In this document: in pieces, positions 1-11,682 of the stretch | How the letters are laid out: every line of letters starts with the position of its first letter | How positions within the stretch are numbered: position 1 is the stretch's first letter | NCBI GenBank assembly: GCA_025617375.2 | Contig: JAMYGW020000009.1 | Span: 1,488,001-1,552,000, forward strand | DNA: 64,000 nt | Source of the DNA: Acarospora socialis | Lineage: Eukaryota > Ascomycota > Lecanoromycetes > Acarosporales > Acarosporaceae | Reading direction: 5' to 3' | The notes under the pieces: model-generated | What the model saw: only the letters and a program-made list of their open reading frames with translations | The model's database searches: none | What the model was told of the DNA's origin: nothing | Translations under genes and position numbers: made by a program

Positions 1-372
1 GAGGGATGTGATATCGACGGTGTCCGGATCGGTATCAGCTACAACATGTGTGGCGGACTCCTCTCGGGCAGCGGTCTCGAAACTCTCATCAGGACTCGGT
101 GAAACCTCCTCCTCGCTGGAGAGATATCGATCGTGGAGGTCAGGTCTCGAGTATGTCTCAACTCTAAGTAGCCTTTTCTGCCTCTGCCCTGATGGCAACG
201 CGGGCTTTCTTGGGGCCGGGAAATCCATGGTCTTCTGCCTGTGGTGGTCTCCATTCTCTTGAACCACCCAAAGCTGACTGTCCCTTCCGCTGCCGTTACT
301 GCTATAGCTGCTGTAACTATTTCTCCAAGCTGCGCTCCCCTGCCGGGGCTGGCGATGGGGTATGACTGGCAT
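1..372 (-). CDS. N-terminal part of an unrecognised acidic, Ser/Glu-rich protein (cut by window start)
   Basis: One minus-strand frame stays open from an ATG at 372 to the first base of the window, giving 124 codons. The N-terminus is basic and Ser/Tyr/Asn-rich. Around residue 85 it becomes an acidic Ser/Glu/Pro stretch containing SSEEEVSPSPDESFE. This is typical of disordered fungal regulatory or scaffold proteins. I recognise no domain and the rest lies outside the window. The frame is open for some bases upstream of the ATG, so an earlier start or an upstream exon is possible. Two other frames over this DNA are also open, but their translations look like shadows. Function unknown. Confidence 0.5.
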   Translation of the reverse strand, partial: MPVIPHRQPRQGSAAWRNSYSSYSSNGSGRDSQLWVVQENGDHHRQKTMDFPAPRKPALPSGQRQKRLLRVETYSRPDLHDRYLSSEEEVSPSPDESFETAAREESATHVVADTDPDTVDITSL

Positions 373-447
373 CTCGTCTCGCTGTGCTCGATGTCTTCGA
401 TTGTGTGTTTGCACGACGGACCCAAGAACCAGGTGTAAGTTAAAATG

Positions 448-2250
448 GAAGGATCACAACATCGCTATGATGATCTTGTAAACACTCTCGACTCAATGTC
501 AATTGGCCATGTCACGAACAGCCAACAACGATTGCACTGAATAGGTGGTATCCACGGAAGCCCACGCTGGAAATAAAGGAGGGAGCAATTTTCGAGAAGA
601 GATGAAGATATGCAAGAGTAGGGTTCTACTTGTACAGAGAGAAATTTTGTGAGTTTACCCGTTATAACCGTCTTTGAAGAGCTGCACAGCCCACATATAC
701 GGGAGCAAGAGAGAAGAAGCCTCCATCCAGTTCTCTCCGCGTGTAGGTGATACTCGTACACCGGGCGAGAATATGAAGCGCGATTAGGTGTACGTTTGTA
801 CATGGGAGTGTCTGCAGTGCAGTCGACGTGCATGTTTCATCCTCGTCATTGGTTGGGGTGGTGGAGCGGTAAGCAAAAAGCAGGTCAAACGTCAACGGCC
901 AGTGCATCGTACCTCACTTTCACTTTCCTTCTCTCGCCCTAGTCACATTCGACGGTACCTGTTCCAGCTTCGTACATATCTTGGTGCAGTCTGCAAGATG
1001 CCCCACCAAGAGGCCAAAGAGGTAAGTCTGCATTATTGTCTGTGGAAGTCGACTGCCAGACGGCATTGGCAAATTAAATGCCCGGCCGCCGTTACCCTCA
1101 ATCGCATTCGCATTCGCATTGCATACCGTTGCTCATTTCCGAATTACCCGACCAGCCATCTGAAGCCCAGGTACGAGTAGACTTGAACAACGAAAAATGG
1201 CAATGCGAAGCATCTGGTCTCGCAGGAGCAGCGCCATCCATCCGTTCATACGCAGTGCTCTTTTCGAGTCTGTGCAGATCCCAAAATTAAAACAGATGCC
1301 CTGACGATGTCGAACTTCAGAGCCAATCGGTCTAAACCGGTAAACATCTGCAGCCACCTATATACTCGTACATGTGGGTACAAAAGTGATCAGACGAAAG
1401 CTGCGAGAAATCATCAAAGCGTCGATGTACTCTACATCATAAGGTAGGTTAGGTACAAATACCTCGCCTCGCCTTGCCTTAACCTGAAGTCTCCACATGG
1501 CTTTCCTCGAGTTGTCTGAACTCTGAAAGCCCGTGATCCTGTAACTGCTCCACGCCCTCCATCTTCTAGCGGGCCAACGTATTTGTGGCTCTTCTCTCCG
1601 CTCCGCATGAGACTGCTGTTTCTACTTACCGCATGAAACTCTTCGAGAAGAGAATGGAAGTATCAAATGCTTTTCGCCCTCAGACCCGTAAAGTCACGAG
1701 AAAGCTGACGAGTACGATGGGTCTCGGCGTCATGTCTGTTTTGCATGGAGATTCTGAGTTTTTGTAGATATGGAAGATTATGTTGTTGCGCTACTCGTCC
1801 AAGAACTCAGCATTCGATGCTTCGGTATTGAGTAAGGCATCACTATGAGTGAGTACGAGTAAACAGATTATTCTAACGGTACTATACATATTCTACCATG
1901 CCTTTTCCCGTAGCCCGTCTTGATATACATAGTGATGCTTCTACAATTATGTGAAAGGAGGTGTAGGCAAGGAACGGAATCCTCATCAAACCTGAGGCGG
2001 TCTTGAGAGAGCCGACGGCAAGATCGAAACAGTTACAAGCGCGGCAAACATGTCGACTGAGCCGCCACTGCCACCGTCATACATCGAGTATCCCATCCGT
2101 ACGACCAGTGCCAGTCATTATAGTTGAGCGATTTTTCTTCGCGTGGCTGTACCTGCAGCAGATCCTTTGCCGGTTCGCCGAACAATCCTCGTGGATCTGG
2201 CCATCTATCCTCATAGGAGGGCTAGATCTGATGCGTTCCTTGTCCGGGTT
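448..2250. other. long intergenic stretch
   Basis: Apart from the weak small-gene candidate at 998-1447, I see no coding signal here. The stretch holds the upstream region of the left-edge gene and the 3' side of the elongase gene. Short repeats of ACCT/AGGT type occur near 1440-1480. Confidence 0.5.
998..1447 (+). CDS. candidate small spliced gene, unrecognised (86 aa model)
   Basis: An ATG at 998 opens an eight-codon exon (MPHQEAKE) that ends at a perfect GTAAGT donor at 1022. A phase-0 model joins exons 998-1021, 1156-1170 and 1226-1447, with acceptors ACCAG and CGCAG, and gives 86 aa ending at TAG. No domain is recognisable. The short middle exon and low information content mean this could be a chance reading or the 5' part of a differently spliced gene. 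The main support is the ATG-exon-donor start. Transcript data would decide it. Confidence 0.25.
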
Positions 2251-3461
2251 TCAAGCCTTCCTTGATCGCGTGACTGGGCCATTGTTCATGCTTCTTCCGG
2301 ATGCGCTCACGTTTGGGTTCCCCTTCAGCGATCCGTTGCTGTGCGTGATGGCATCTACGGTTTTGTCGACCGTAGGGACCTCTAGATTCTTCATATCGAT
2401 CGCGGCCTTCTTGGCCGTGTTGCTCCGCTTTCGGCCCTTTTGGCCGCTCTTCTGGTACGTAGCCAGGTAGAACGAAATGAACAGGAGCAGGTACGAACTG
2501 AGGATGGCCATTCCGGCAAAGGCGGCAAATTCTTCACCGGCGCACTTGCCCTTGTTCGGGAGGTATGGAAAGTATTTGGAGGTGAAGTAGGTGTACGAGG
2601 CGAAGTATACGAAGCCTATATGTCGGTCAGCATCCACCCTGACGATACAACCTACAGAAGTCTTACCGAGGTCAATAATGAACTGAGCGATTTGGAGACG
2701 GGTGATCCATTCCTTCCACCAGATCCGGACGCCCCGAGCGCTCTGAAAGTAGTACCAATACATAACAACATGGACCATCAAGTTCAGTGTAATCGGGACC
2801 CAGGAAACCGCCGTGAGGCCGATAAGCTGAGTGTAGCATAAGAGGGCTGTGGCGCCATGATGGTATGTATGAAGAAACGCTGCGCTCGTCAGTAGCTGCA
2901 TACTTGACTCGAAAACACCAAAGCTTACTCAAAGGTTTTTTCTTTAGAAAAAGAAACACAGTATCTATCAACTCGACGTACTTGGTGAGGTAGTTCAGCT
3001 GGAAACCATTAGTACATGGATTTGCCAATTGCAATCTTGCCTCGACCTACATAATACAAGATAACCAAAGGGTTGGTCCACCCTCCTCTATGATCACAGA
3101 TACTGTAGAACAGCCCATGTCTCCAGAGTGTCGGCAGCAGCTGCTCAATGAAGAGAGCTAGCAGTCCCGCGCTGATGATCGTGAGATAGAGGTTATGAAT
3201 CATAAACAGGCCGTTCAACTTGTACGCAGGCCGATTCTTCATGAACTCCCTGCCACCGAATACTATGATATAGTATGCGATTAATATCCCCGCCGTCTCC
3301 TTGAACGTCGATATTGGGGTGACTCCTTGGACGAATCTGAAGTCCTGGGGTGAGTAGCCCCGAATCGTGGAGTAAAGCTTGTCGAAGATCGACCATAGCG
3401 CGACGCCGAATGGTCGGTCCAGTGTTGGCAATGGGAGAGTTTTCAAGGCGTTCGAAGACAT
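2251..3461 (-). CDS. ELO-family very-long-chain fatty acid elongase (3-ketoacyl-CoA synthase)
   Basis: GNS1/SUR4 (ELO) proteins condense malonyl-CoA with acyl-CoA in the ER membrane, the first step of fatty acid elongation. Exons are 3461-3051, 2998-2929, 2879-2667 and 2615-2251, giving 352 aa, a normal length for fungi. The diagnostic histidine box HTYHH lies at about residues 164-168, just after the KKKPL motif that precedes it in this family. Several hydrophobic helices follow. The C-terminus is basic ([13 protein letters not shown]) and could carry ER retrieval or regulatory function. The start at 3461 (MSSNALKTL) was chosen because it is the ATG nearest the conserved region. A longer in-frame extension to 3566 also exists. 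All four exons join in frame. Substrate chain length cannot be read from sequence. Confidence 0.93.
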
Positions 3462-4185
3462 TGTGCCTGAAGCTATCAATGCTTGCAGCCGGCTCCAGGC
3501 GACAATGCGAGAAAGCAAGTAAGGATCAAAGTGCTTGTTGCGCGACTGGTCGAATTTGCGAAACAAAAGTTGCGCAACAGAAAGAAAAGTGTTCCTGACA
3601 ACGGTTAGGGGCTGCTGCTAAAATGGGTTTCCGGTTTGAGAAAGGAGGCTCTTACTACTCAAGAGTTTACCGAAAGGAGCGACGATGAAGGGGAGAAACT
3701 GTCACGATGGCTCTTCGACAGCGTTACCATGCAATTGGCCGAGGTGTTCTCTTGGGAAGAAGATTTGGTCTTTCCTACCGTGGAAGTGGACCCCTGAAAG
3801 CGTGTCGTCCAGCTAAGCATGTGATTGAGGATTAAGCGAGCTTTAAGATCTACGACTTGATTGGCCAATTGCTCAGATTACTCGAGTCCATGCCGACAAC
3901 CGTGCAATATCAAGTCAGGAATGATTTTATTGACGGTTCGATGCCAGCGCAAGTCACAGTTCCATGTTGGACGTATTCTGTCAGGCACGGTTCCACGTTC
4001 AACTTCTACCAGCGCTCTGCTATGAGTTCATGAAAACATTCACCCGTGCTGCAGTGTTCCTTTCAAAGGCGGGCTGATGCATTAGCTACGATTTCAAGAC
4101 TCCAGCAGCTCTCTGTGAGGTCTATGAGGGCAACACCACTATTGTAAGTCAGGGAAGAACTCTTTAAATGAGAGTGAGGCTATCT
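3462..4185. other. intergenic, nothing recognised
   Basis: This is the upstream region of the elongase gene and the 3' side of the sterol-dehydrogenase-like pseudogene. I see no coding frame with protein-like composition. Confidence 0.5.
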
Positions 4186-5275
4186 TTACGATATCTTTTT
4201 GCTAAGTCCACTACCTTCCGCCTCTCTTCTTTCTGCCGCCTTGATCTCTTCCAATGCCCAGGAGTATCTTCTTGGTAGACATGTAAACTCAATGAGATAT
4301 CTGGTAAAAGTCTTCGGCCTCCTCTGCCCGAGTGTGAAGATCCAGTACATCCACTCCACCGCACTCGCAAGCGCTAACACGAACCATGCCGGAACAATAG
4401 TCACCTCCGCCGCTGGCGTACGATCGCCCGCCGCAGCCCAGATCTTGCGTTGGAAAACCCAAAACGGCAGAGGTGTGCCATCGGTGATGAAGAAAGCCTC
4501 CCCACCTATCTTTGGCCCATTTCGTCCCTCCGAGTCAGCGAGCAACGCCTTGGCCGCCAGAAGGTGTGCCGTGGCGACGTTGCCGACCGATACCCAATCA
4601 GTCAGGTTCGAGTTGTCGCCGTCTTGAAAACGCTGGCGGCCTTGGCGGAACGCCGCAACCCCGCCGGGAGTGACTTGGTTGTCGCGCTCGCCGTAGACGG
4701 CGACTAGGCGAAGGCAAGAAGTGCGGAGGTTAGGTGGGTCATTCGCGGCCAGGACGGAGGCGTCTGCGATGGCTTTGGTTTTCGAGTAGTAGTTCGCTCG
4801 CGAGGTAGCAGTGTGAATGGGAGCGGTCTCTTTGAGTGAGATAAAGGAGGTATCGGTCATCACGGTCACGGACGAGGTGTACATCAGAGCTGTGACTGAG
4901 GGGGCTGCCGCTGCGCAGTCGAGGAGATTTTGCGTCCCTTTGACATTGATGCTATGGAAATGAGCCTCATCTGCATCGTTTCCGAAAGCTATAGGGGCAC
5001 GGAGTGGATGACAACGGTGGGCTGAATCTCAGCGAGGAGAGATCGAACTATCTCTGGAGAAGTAATATCTCCAGCGTGATAGGACACACCAACAAGCCGA
5101 TTGCGGTTAGGGTTGCGGCTCAAAACAGCAACCGGTGTCCAATATTGATCCTCAATTGTTAAGGGTCGAACCTTGTGAAGCCATTACCACCCGCACCCTC
5201 CAACAACGAGAACAGTGCCGAGAGACTTATTTGCTGAAGACGTGCTTATTTCTGAGTCAAAGCGGGGAGGGTAAC
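4186..5275 (-). pseudogene. broken 3-beta-hydroxysteroid dehydrogenase / Erg26-like SDR gene
   Basis: The family comprises NAD(P)-dependent short-chain dehydrogenases acting on sterols; Erg26 is the C-3 sterol dehydrogenase of ergosterol synthesis. The minus strand encodes a Rossmann start (GTVLVVGGCG), a middle part containing VAVLSRNP and GDITSPEIVRSLLAEIQP, the catalytic YYSKTK (YxxxK), and a membrane-type C-terminus (AWFVLALASAVEWMYWIF..RRPKTF) like Erg26. The frame is broken twice: a TAA at 5186-5184 sits inside the dinucleotide-binding glycine loop, and a one-base shift occurs near 4991-5000. I also find no ATG in frame at the 5' end. The intact 3' part (4884-4186) could still be read from an internal Met, but it would lack the cofactor fold. 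Sequencing error cannot be excluded, but two lesions plus a missing start favour decay. Confidence 0.75.
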
Positions 5276-6510
5276 AGTGGGGTGTCAGAAAAGGATGAAC
5301 ATCTGTGATGTTATAGTTGTTGAGTCAACCGACTTCCAGTATGGCTCAGGTGAATGATTCCTCATCATCTACAGCAGTGCCCAGTTCATATGCCTATCTC
5401 TAAGTACGAGCGGACAAACCAGTAAGAAAGGCATATCAAGCTTGAGGCGGGGGATCGTATATATATATATATATATATCTGATTAACAGACCAGGCTGGA
5501 CTAAGGCACAGTACAGGATGGCGGTACAAACAGTGATAGTTCTTGAGCTACTTGTCTTAGCTTCTTATGCTCAGAAAATGAAAGGTAGTCACAGAAGAAC
5601 CGGCTGAAAGCAGCTTGTAGAGTAAAGGAGTATTTACACGAGACTCGAGAAGAGTGTAGAAACGGCACCTGTAGTTGCCATAACTACAGTACTAGGCGGT
5701 AAGTGTTTATCCCTCCTGGGTAGGGTAAAACGGACAAACACTTACCGACCGATACTGTAACTAGACCAAAAGATCTCTAGAAAGCGATCTGACGTCGCTT
5801 TCTCTACAGGCACCTATAAACTGGCTATTTCCTACAGGAGTAGTAACGAAGGAGAACTTCTATCGGTCGCTGGTCATCCTTCCGAAACCCCTTGTATACG
5901 ATATAGAATTCTGATCGACTCGAACAGAGATATAATATCTGATGTACTCCGTAGATGTTCAAAGTCAAAATATGACTTGCATGAGGGCGGCATAGAGTGT
6001 GGCAAGGCTGAAGGCTCTGGTTCGCCTAAAGCATGGGACTGGTGATCCCTAAATCGATCATCAACCAACCACTACACCTCGGTCTTCCTACCTATAACGC
6101 TCGACTATGCGTCTAGTACACGTAAGCTTACACCTTCACGGCCCATGCCATGCAAGCACAAATCTGTTTGCATCCATATACATGGGAGGGCGCGAAGATA
6201 GGATCCCCCTCTATGCCTGAACAGATGCTTATGCTTACTCAAAACGCTGAGCATGGCACCAGTGCTGCTTATGTTCGTGCTACCGGACTTGCTTGTATAT
6301 GGCTCTCTATGCCTCTGGAAGGGAATGGCCCCCGAGTTTTCGGATGTAAAGACTCGCTGCCTGTCTCTAGACGCTTCTGCCGGCGGTGTTTTACGGTTTT
6401 ACCTCAACGCCTTTTCCTACAAACTGCGCGCTTGTTGGTGACAGTAAAGTTGTCAATATGTTCTCCTAAGCCGCTTATTTCAGGCTCGTTCTGAAACTAC
6501 CAAGGGCATA
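5276..6510. other. intergenic, contains an AT microsatellite
   Basis: No coding signal is recognised. An (AT)10 tract lies at 5459-5478. The last few hundred bases are the likely promoter of the SAT4-like gene at 6511. Confidence 0.5.
5459..5478. repeat. (AT)10 microsatellite
   Basis: Ten perfect AT dinucleotides in a gene-free stretch. Confidence 0.9.
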
Positions 6511-8102
6511 ATGCCTGAAGCTTCTTCCGTGGCCGGCAACGGTGCTGATTCGACGGTCCACGCCAATATGCCGGCTCTCACGCCGCCACCGGGTGTGACT
6601 CCTAATTTTACTAACCCTGAGAGACAGAGCTTCCGTTTCATTGTTAGTGGGGCCGTTTTAATGGGCGTCATGGTGTTTTTCCTCTGTAGCAGACTTTATA
6701 CAAAGTGCTTCATCCGCCGAAAAGCTACTTGGGACGATTGTGAGTGTGTGCAGTCGTAGTCGGATCTGGAGAACTGACTTGGGACTATAGTGACATGTTT
6801 TCTTGCGGCGGTACGTCTTGCAATCGAGAGAGGAGATTTTGTGAGGTCGTCTTTGCTAACCCAGTTATCGATTCTGAAGCTCGGTGCGGTTGCATACTAT
6901 GTGAGCATTGTCTACGGTACAGCACCTTGTGTGTATTCTGATTCAAAGTTGGTATTGACTGCGCTGAAGGAGCTACCAGAGGACCAATAGGCGTACACCT
7001 ATGGGACGTCATGCTCGCTGACTTTTATACGGATGATATCCTCATAGTGAGACACACACAGGCCGCTTGCACTCTGTTCGACAGTGCCTAATGAGGATAC
7101 AGCCATCGTATCTAGGAATCGTGCTTGTCTCGCCGACACTTCTTTGCGCCAAGCTCACCTTTTTCCTGCTGTACTTGCAGATCTTCTGGCCGTCAACATG
7201 GCTACGAGTAAATATCTACATCGGTGCAGGCTTGACAACTGCCTTTTATCTGAGCGCAGGAATTGCCCAATTCCTCTTGGTAGCTTCGGTATCTTCGCTC
7301 TCGGAATCTCCAGATAGATGGTATTATCAAGCAACAGTGTTATCGGTTGCCATGTCAGCTGTTGGCCTTGCTACTGACCTCTACATCTTGATCCTACCTA
7401 TTGGAGGTGTTTGTCAACTCCGCTTAACAACGCGTCGCAAGGTTGGGGTCATGCTGATCTTCATGACGGGAGCATTGTGCGCTACCCTCTACTTCACAAT
7501 GTCCATATCACTAACGATGATACTCAGAGCTTGTTTGACTTCCATGCTCAGTCTCTATTACCGGGTCCAGTATCTCACGACGAAGGACAAGACGTGGGCC
7601 ATGATTCCCGTTTTCATTACGTCGTAAGCGCTCCCAACCCTCTCTGCAAAGTATTACCTGATTGCAACCTAGTCTTGGAGAAATCTGCATCGGTGTAATA
7701 TGTGCCTGCATGCCTGCCGTCGCGCACATGTTCCGGCACCATCTTCCGCCTTACGAGATCTTTCGGTCCCGCGTCCACTCGCGCTTCAGCTCTCTCCTCT
7801 CTATGTTCACCCGACGGCGCGACCGTTCCAAGAACCCAAGCGCAAAGCCCGATTCTTCTATTTCCAAGCAGGGCTCCCACTACGATGGCGAAGGGCCGTA
7901 CCCGAATCTGCAGTTGCCGCCGTCGCTCAGGGACGAACCTCCCAGAATGGTTTACGAGCTGGGTCATCTTCAGAGCGTAACGACATTCATCGGAGGCGGA
8001 AAGCCTGAGAAAGTAGATGACGATGGGATACACTTGAAATATGAACTACAGCGCAACTCCGAGCGCTATGATGAAATCAACGAGGTCCCTGGTAGGAGAT
8101 AA
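6511..8102 (+). CDS. SAT4-like fungal rhodopsin-domain integral membrane protein
   Basis: This belongs to the large ascomycete family of seven-helix SAT4/PTH11-like membrane proteins; most members have no proven ligand. Exons are 6511-6739, 6791-6810, 6880-6916, 6982-7046, 7085-7476, 7528-7623 and 7673-8102. They sum to 1269 nt in frame (422 aa). Family hallmarks in order are the first helix with TWDD after it, GVHLWDV, the helix-3 region SPTLLCAKLTFFLLYLQIF, the LYYRVQY..DKTW segment, and GEICIGVICACMP for the last helix. The cytosolic tail is charged and Ser-rich. The N-terminus (about 45 residues) is short and Pro-rich without an obvious CFEM domain. The start is the first ATG in frame. 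Small exons 2-4 were placed by splice consensus and family motifs, so their exact ends are less certain. Confidence 0.85.
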
Positions 8103-8767
8103 AGCGCGTGTCTTGCATGTCTATTCTTTCCAGAGCATGGATATTTGGATACTGTTGAAGGATAGTGAGAAAGTTCAGTGAAACCACGATTGTGGCAACG
8201 TGCTTCTGTACTAGTGTTCGTTTCTTTGGGTTTGAGAGGGAGGAGCAGACAGCCTCGGACCCTAAGTCGACCCTAAGAAGTAGCAAATTGAACATCCTGG
8301 AGAAGCTTTACCGGCCATATTAAAATATATAAAGAAGGTGAAGAAATCAGATCAGACTGAGAGAAACCAATTGTGACCATTGCACAACCTTTGTAGGTGA
8401 ACACTATAGGTAATGGGTAGCAACGCCCCTCTTAAGGTAGAGTGCCTCCGTACCGAGTACTCTACTGCTCGAGGTCGCCAGTCTTGGCAGCCGATTAGCT
8501 AAGCTACCGGTAGGAAGCAGCGGGTCGGTAATGCTGTACCTACTATGGGTCTTATATATGAACGTAGAGCTTTCGTGATTCTCGTAGAATATATAACCGC
8601 TTGAAGAACATGATTATCAAACCATAACCTCAGACTGTCTGCTGGCGGTGTTCTATTGAGTTGATTCTGACGAGAGCATGTGCTGAACCAATATGAAGCT
8701 TAAGCTTGATATGCTACTTGTACTGCTACCCAGAACTTCGAGTGTACTCCTAATCGCAGGGAAGTAA
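8103..8767. other. intergenic between convergent genes
   Basis: This stretch separates the 3' ends of the SAT4-like and Hsp70-like genes. It contains one copy of a 29-bp element repeated at 13663 (listed separately). No other structure is recognised. Confidence 0.5.
8475..8503. repeat. dispersed 29-bp repeat, copy 1
   Basis: This copy is identical over 29 bases to 13663-13691; the core is CAGTCTTGGCAGCCGATTAG. Similarity continues weakly on both sides (GAG before, CTACC versus GCACC after). The core is imperfectly self-complementary (CTTGGC / GCTAAG). Identity unknown; a fragment of a transposable element or MITE is likely. Confidence 0.7.
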
Positions 8768-11283
8768 TCAAAGTTCTTCTTCGATATCTCGGAGATCTGA
8801 GGCGACACTGAAGGTAGCAGACTTACGAACAGGTCCTCCAGGCGGAGCCACGATATTGAAGGTCATTTCCGTGCCAACAATCCGGATGACAACCTCGTAC
8901 CGGATCCTGTAGAACATGTTCCCAGCGGAAGCATCGCTCTTTCTGGTTGTGTAACTGGTGCTCCCAGCATTAGCATTCTCGGTTAGATCTGGCTCCTGGC
9001 CCTCGTCCCCTTCCGACGGTCCGGTCTCCCACTGTGCTTTCACCAGTTCTTTGACTAATGAATTGTGTTTTGCCACTGGGCACTCACTATCCTTCCTAGA
9101 AGGGTACTCTTTCTCTTCACGAGCATCAACTGCATCCGCAAGGTTGAAAGTCAGTTTATAGGCCATTGTGACATCTGTTCGCGCCGTAGGCACTTGTCAG
9201 CTAGCATATATCGGGGGAAGAACATGACATCTGACCTTTTTTATGGTTTTTGAGATGCACAGAATCTGCAATGCGTTTGTCCGACCGCCAGAGAATCTGC
9301 TCGAAGTCGAATGAGTCGTCCAACTTGACATCAAAATGCATCTCCCCAGATCTCCCGATGTAAGGTACATCTGGACCACTCGCAATAATCTCTTCCTATG
9401 TCATTTTGTGAGATCAAGTCATTGACAAGATTGAGGTGTACAGATCCCACCTTCTGAACAATCCATTTGATACGGTTGTGGACGACGCGCTGTCCTTGAA
9501 ATTTATCCCATTTCCAGGTAGATGTGTGGTGACGACTCTTTTGGTATGGCTCAATTCGTGTAATCCCGTAACTCTGGCGAATTCGAGCTTCCTTGATGAT
9601 AGCCCGCTTGGAAGCCAACAACAGTGCACCTTGAACAAGTGCAGTCGCCCCACTTCTTATGTTAGCTAGAGCTGCGCGTGTAGAGTACAAAGTGCTTACT
9701 CTTGGCTCGGTGTTACTACACAGATAGGGTATCCCATGCGCTCTTTCTCCCAGAAAAATCTTCGAAAGGCTTTTTCAACATATGGCGATCCTGCTAAACC
9801 ACCGACGAAGAATATGTACTGACCACTTAGCATACTCTCGAATTTTCCGTCCAGGTACTAACCTGTACTCGCTTCGCGGGCTTCCCCTCGCGTCTCGCCG
9901 TGGTAATATAGCTGGTGATCTGCCTTGCCACGAGATCAATGTTCCTCTGCACGATACGATCAAAGATATCTTTGATCTCCTGTCTATATAATGGTAATAT
10001 TAGACCACCAGGTTGATACGAATATGCAGTGAGACAGTAGTAGAACTTACTCAGAGAAGTCGACCAAGCTATCGCGAAAGTTGTGTTCGGGACTTCGCCG
10101 CAGACCCTCAACCTTCACACACAGTCCTCGGTTACGGCCAACCTCGAATGAAAGCTTTATACGATCGGCGAATTCTTTGACGGCTCTTCGAATCCATTTT
10201 TCCCTCTTCTTTTCACTCAAATAACTCTTCGCATGCTCGAGTCTTTTCCTTAGGCAAGCTTCAAAGGCGTGATCGAGGAAGACCGACCCACATAAGTCTC
10301 CTGCATCAGTATGTTAACAAACAACAAGCGTGATGTCAACCCTAAACATTCTCACCATCAGGGGCAGCTGCTTGTGTCAATATCAAAGGCTCTGGAGACA
10401 CTACATTCATTGTAGTAACATCCTGACATTGCGTAAGTGAGTTCTGCGTATATATGGCTGGCAGGAAATGTACATACTGCTGTTCCTCCTCCACTATCAC
10501 ACACGACAATGAGCCTGTTGCTCTGTGAAACCTATTAGCCAGCAGCTCAAGAGTCGACGAGTAGAGACCCACATCAACCGCTAGGGATGACTGATGCTTC
10601 TCCAAAAGAAAGGCAGCCACGGCCTCAGGTTCAGATATGACACCGTGCTCCTCCTTCACTGTCATTCCTGCTCTGCAAGCTGCTAACCTCATATTGCTAT
10701 GTGCCAGAGGGGTCCAGAGAGCGGGGACACAGAGGACCACCTCGATAACCCGGTTTTCAGCTGTATCATAACAGGCAATGCGTTCTTCGATATGGCGATA
10801 AAGATCCCGAAGATAGTCGGCTATCACGTTCACAGGAGTAAGTCCTAATGCATTTAGCTGAATAGCGAGCTTTGCCCTAACATCCTTGCTCCTCTCCGTC
10901 TCATCCAGGAGCAGTTTCGCGAGGTCGATGCGAACATAGCTCGTATCTTCCGTCTCAAGATCATCTTCGTAGTCCCCAATTTGCCAGCCCCAAGCAACAT
11001 GCTTCTTCCCACAGTATATTGAGACACTTGGGGCTTCTTGAGCCCTTTCCTTTGAATTGTACCGTCCAGGATAGCTCTCAATAACGCTGATGTTGGAGAG
11101 CTGTATCTTAGGTGTGGAGTTGGTTTCACGGCTTTCCGGAGGTAAGCGAACCTGCACTACGGCAGCGGCCGAGAACTTTGTTCCGAAGTCAATCGCTACG
11201 AGATATCGGGAGATGCCTTGATATGCACCATCCTCATATTGTAAGCTTCTAAACCGTTCACTGAGCTCCTCACTTGCTGACAT
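8768..11283 (-). CDS. Hsp70-like ATPase-domain protein of the HSPA12 type
   Basis: The protein has an actin/Hsp70 ATPase fold without an obvious canonical substrate-binding domain, as in fungal HSPA12-like proteins of unknown client. Nine exons (11283-10573, 10522-10478, 10422-10356, 10300-10051, 9983-9863, 9818-9700, 9655-9451, 9395-9236, 9192-8768) join in frame to 700 aa. Phosphate-1 motif IDFGTK is at about residues 31-36, phosphate-2 VCDSGGGTA at about 244-252, and the adenosine motif FFVGGLAGSPYV is in exon 6. An intron falls just before the phosphate-2 motif. The C-terminus is acidic with a small beta-rich end (MFYRIRYEVVIRIVG). The start is the ATG directly before ASEELSERF; an upstream in-frame ATG at 11358 is less likely. 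The gene is divergent from the gene at 11683, with 399 bp between the start codons. Confidence 0.88.
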
Positions 11284-11682
11284 CTTCCCTGAGTAACGAG
11301 ATGTTCGCTCAACCAGCATGTGATTTCTGCTTCTGTGCAATGGGAGAGATACCACCATCTATATTGTCAGTGTACAAGAGGCTGAAATGGTGTGACTCAT
11401 GTTTGGGGGCCAAGCACAAGCGGCGAGGAGCAAGTCCACAATGGGCGAATAATGTGCTTGATTGCCTATCTGCTTCCCACACTCTGCAGCTAGGCGCATC
11501 AATCCTTGTGGGCTGTCATCCTGTGATTGGTTTCTCTGCTAACATGTTCGTCCACAGCGTGGCGGCTTGTCTGCCTAATCTACTTCTCGGCGGTGACTCT
11601 TTACCTTTACCATTCTCTAGGATCGTGAACTGCACATCATCGTCAATGCTCTCTAAGAGTACTGTACCAAGCCGTCATTGCA
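11284..11682. promoter_or_regulatory. divergent promoter region, Hsp70-like / Myb-like pair
   Basis: The 399 bp between two divergent start codons must hold both promoters. I recognise no heat-shock element or TATA box with confidence. Confidence 0.45.

Noticed and set aside
5160-5176. GGTTCGA-type B-box on the minus strand suggesting a tRNA gene
   Set aside because: No A-box or cloverleaf can be formed and the bases lie within the sterol-dehydrogenase pseudogene.
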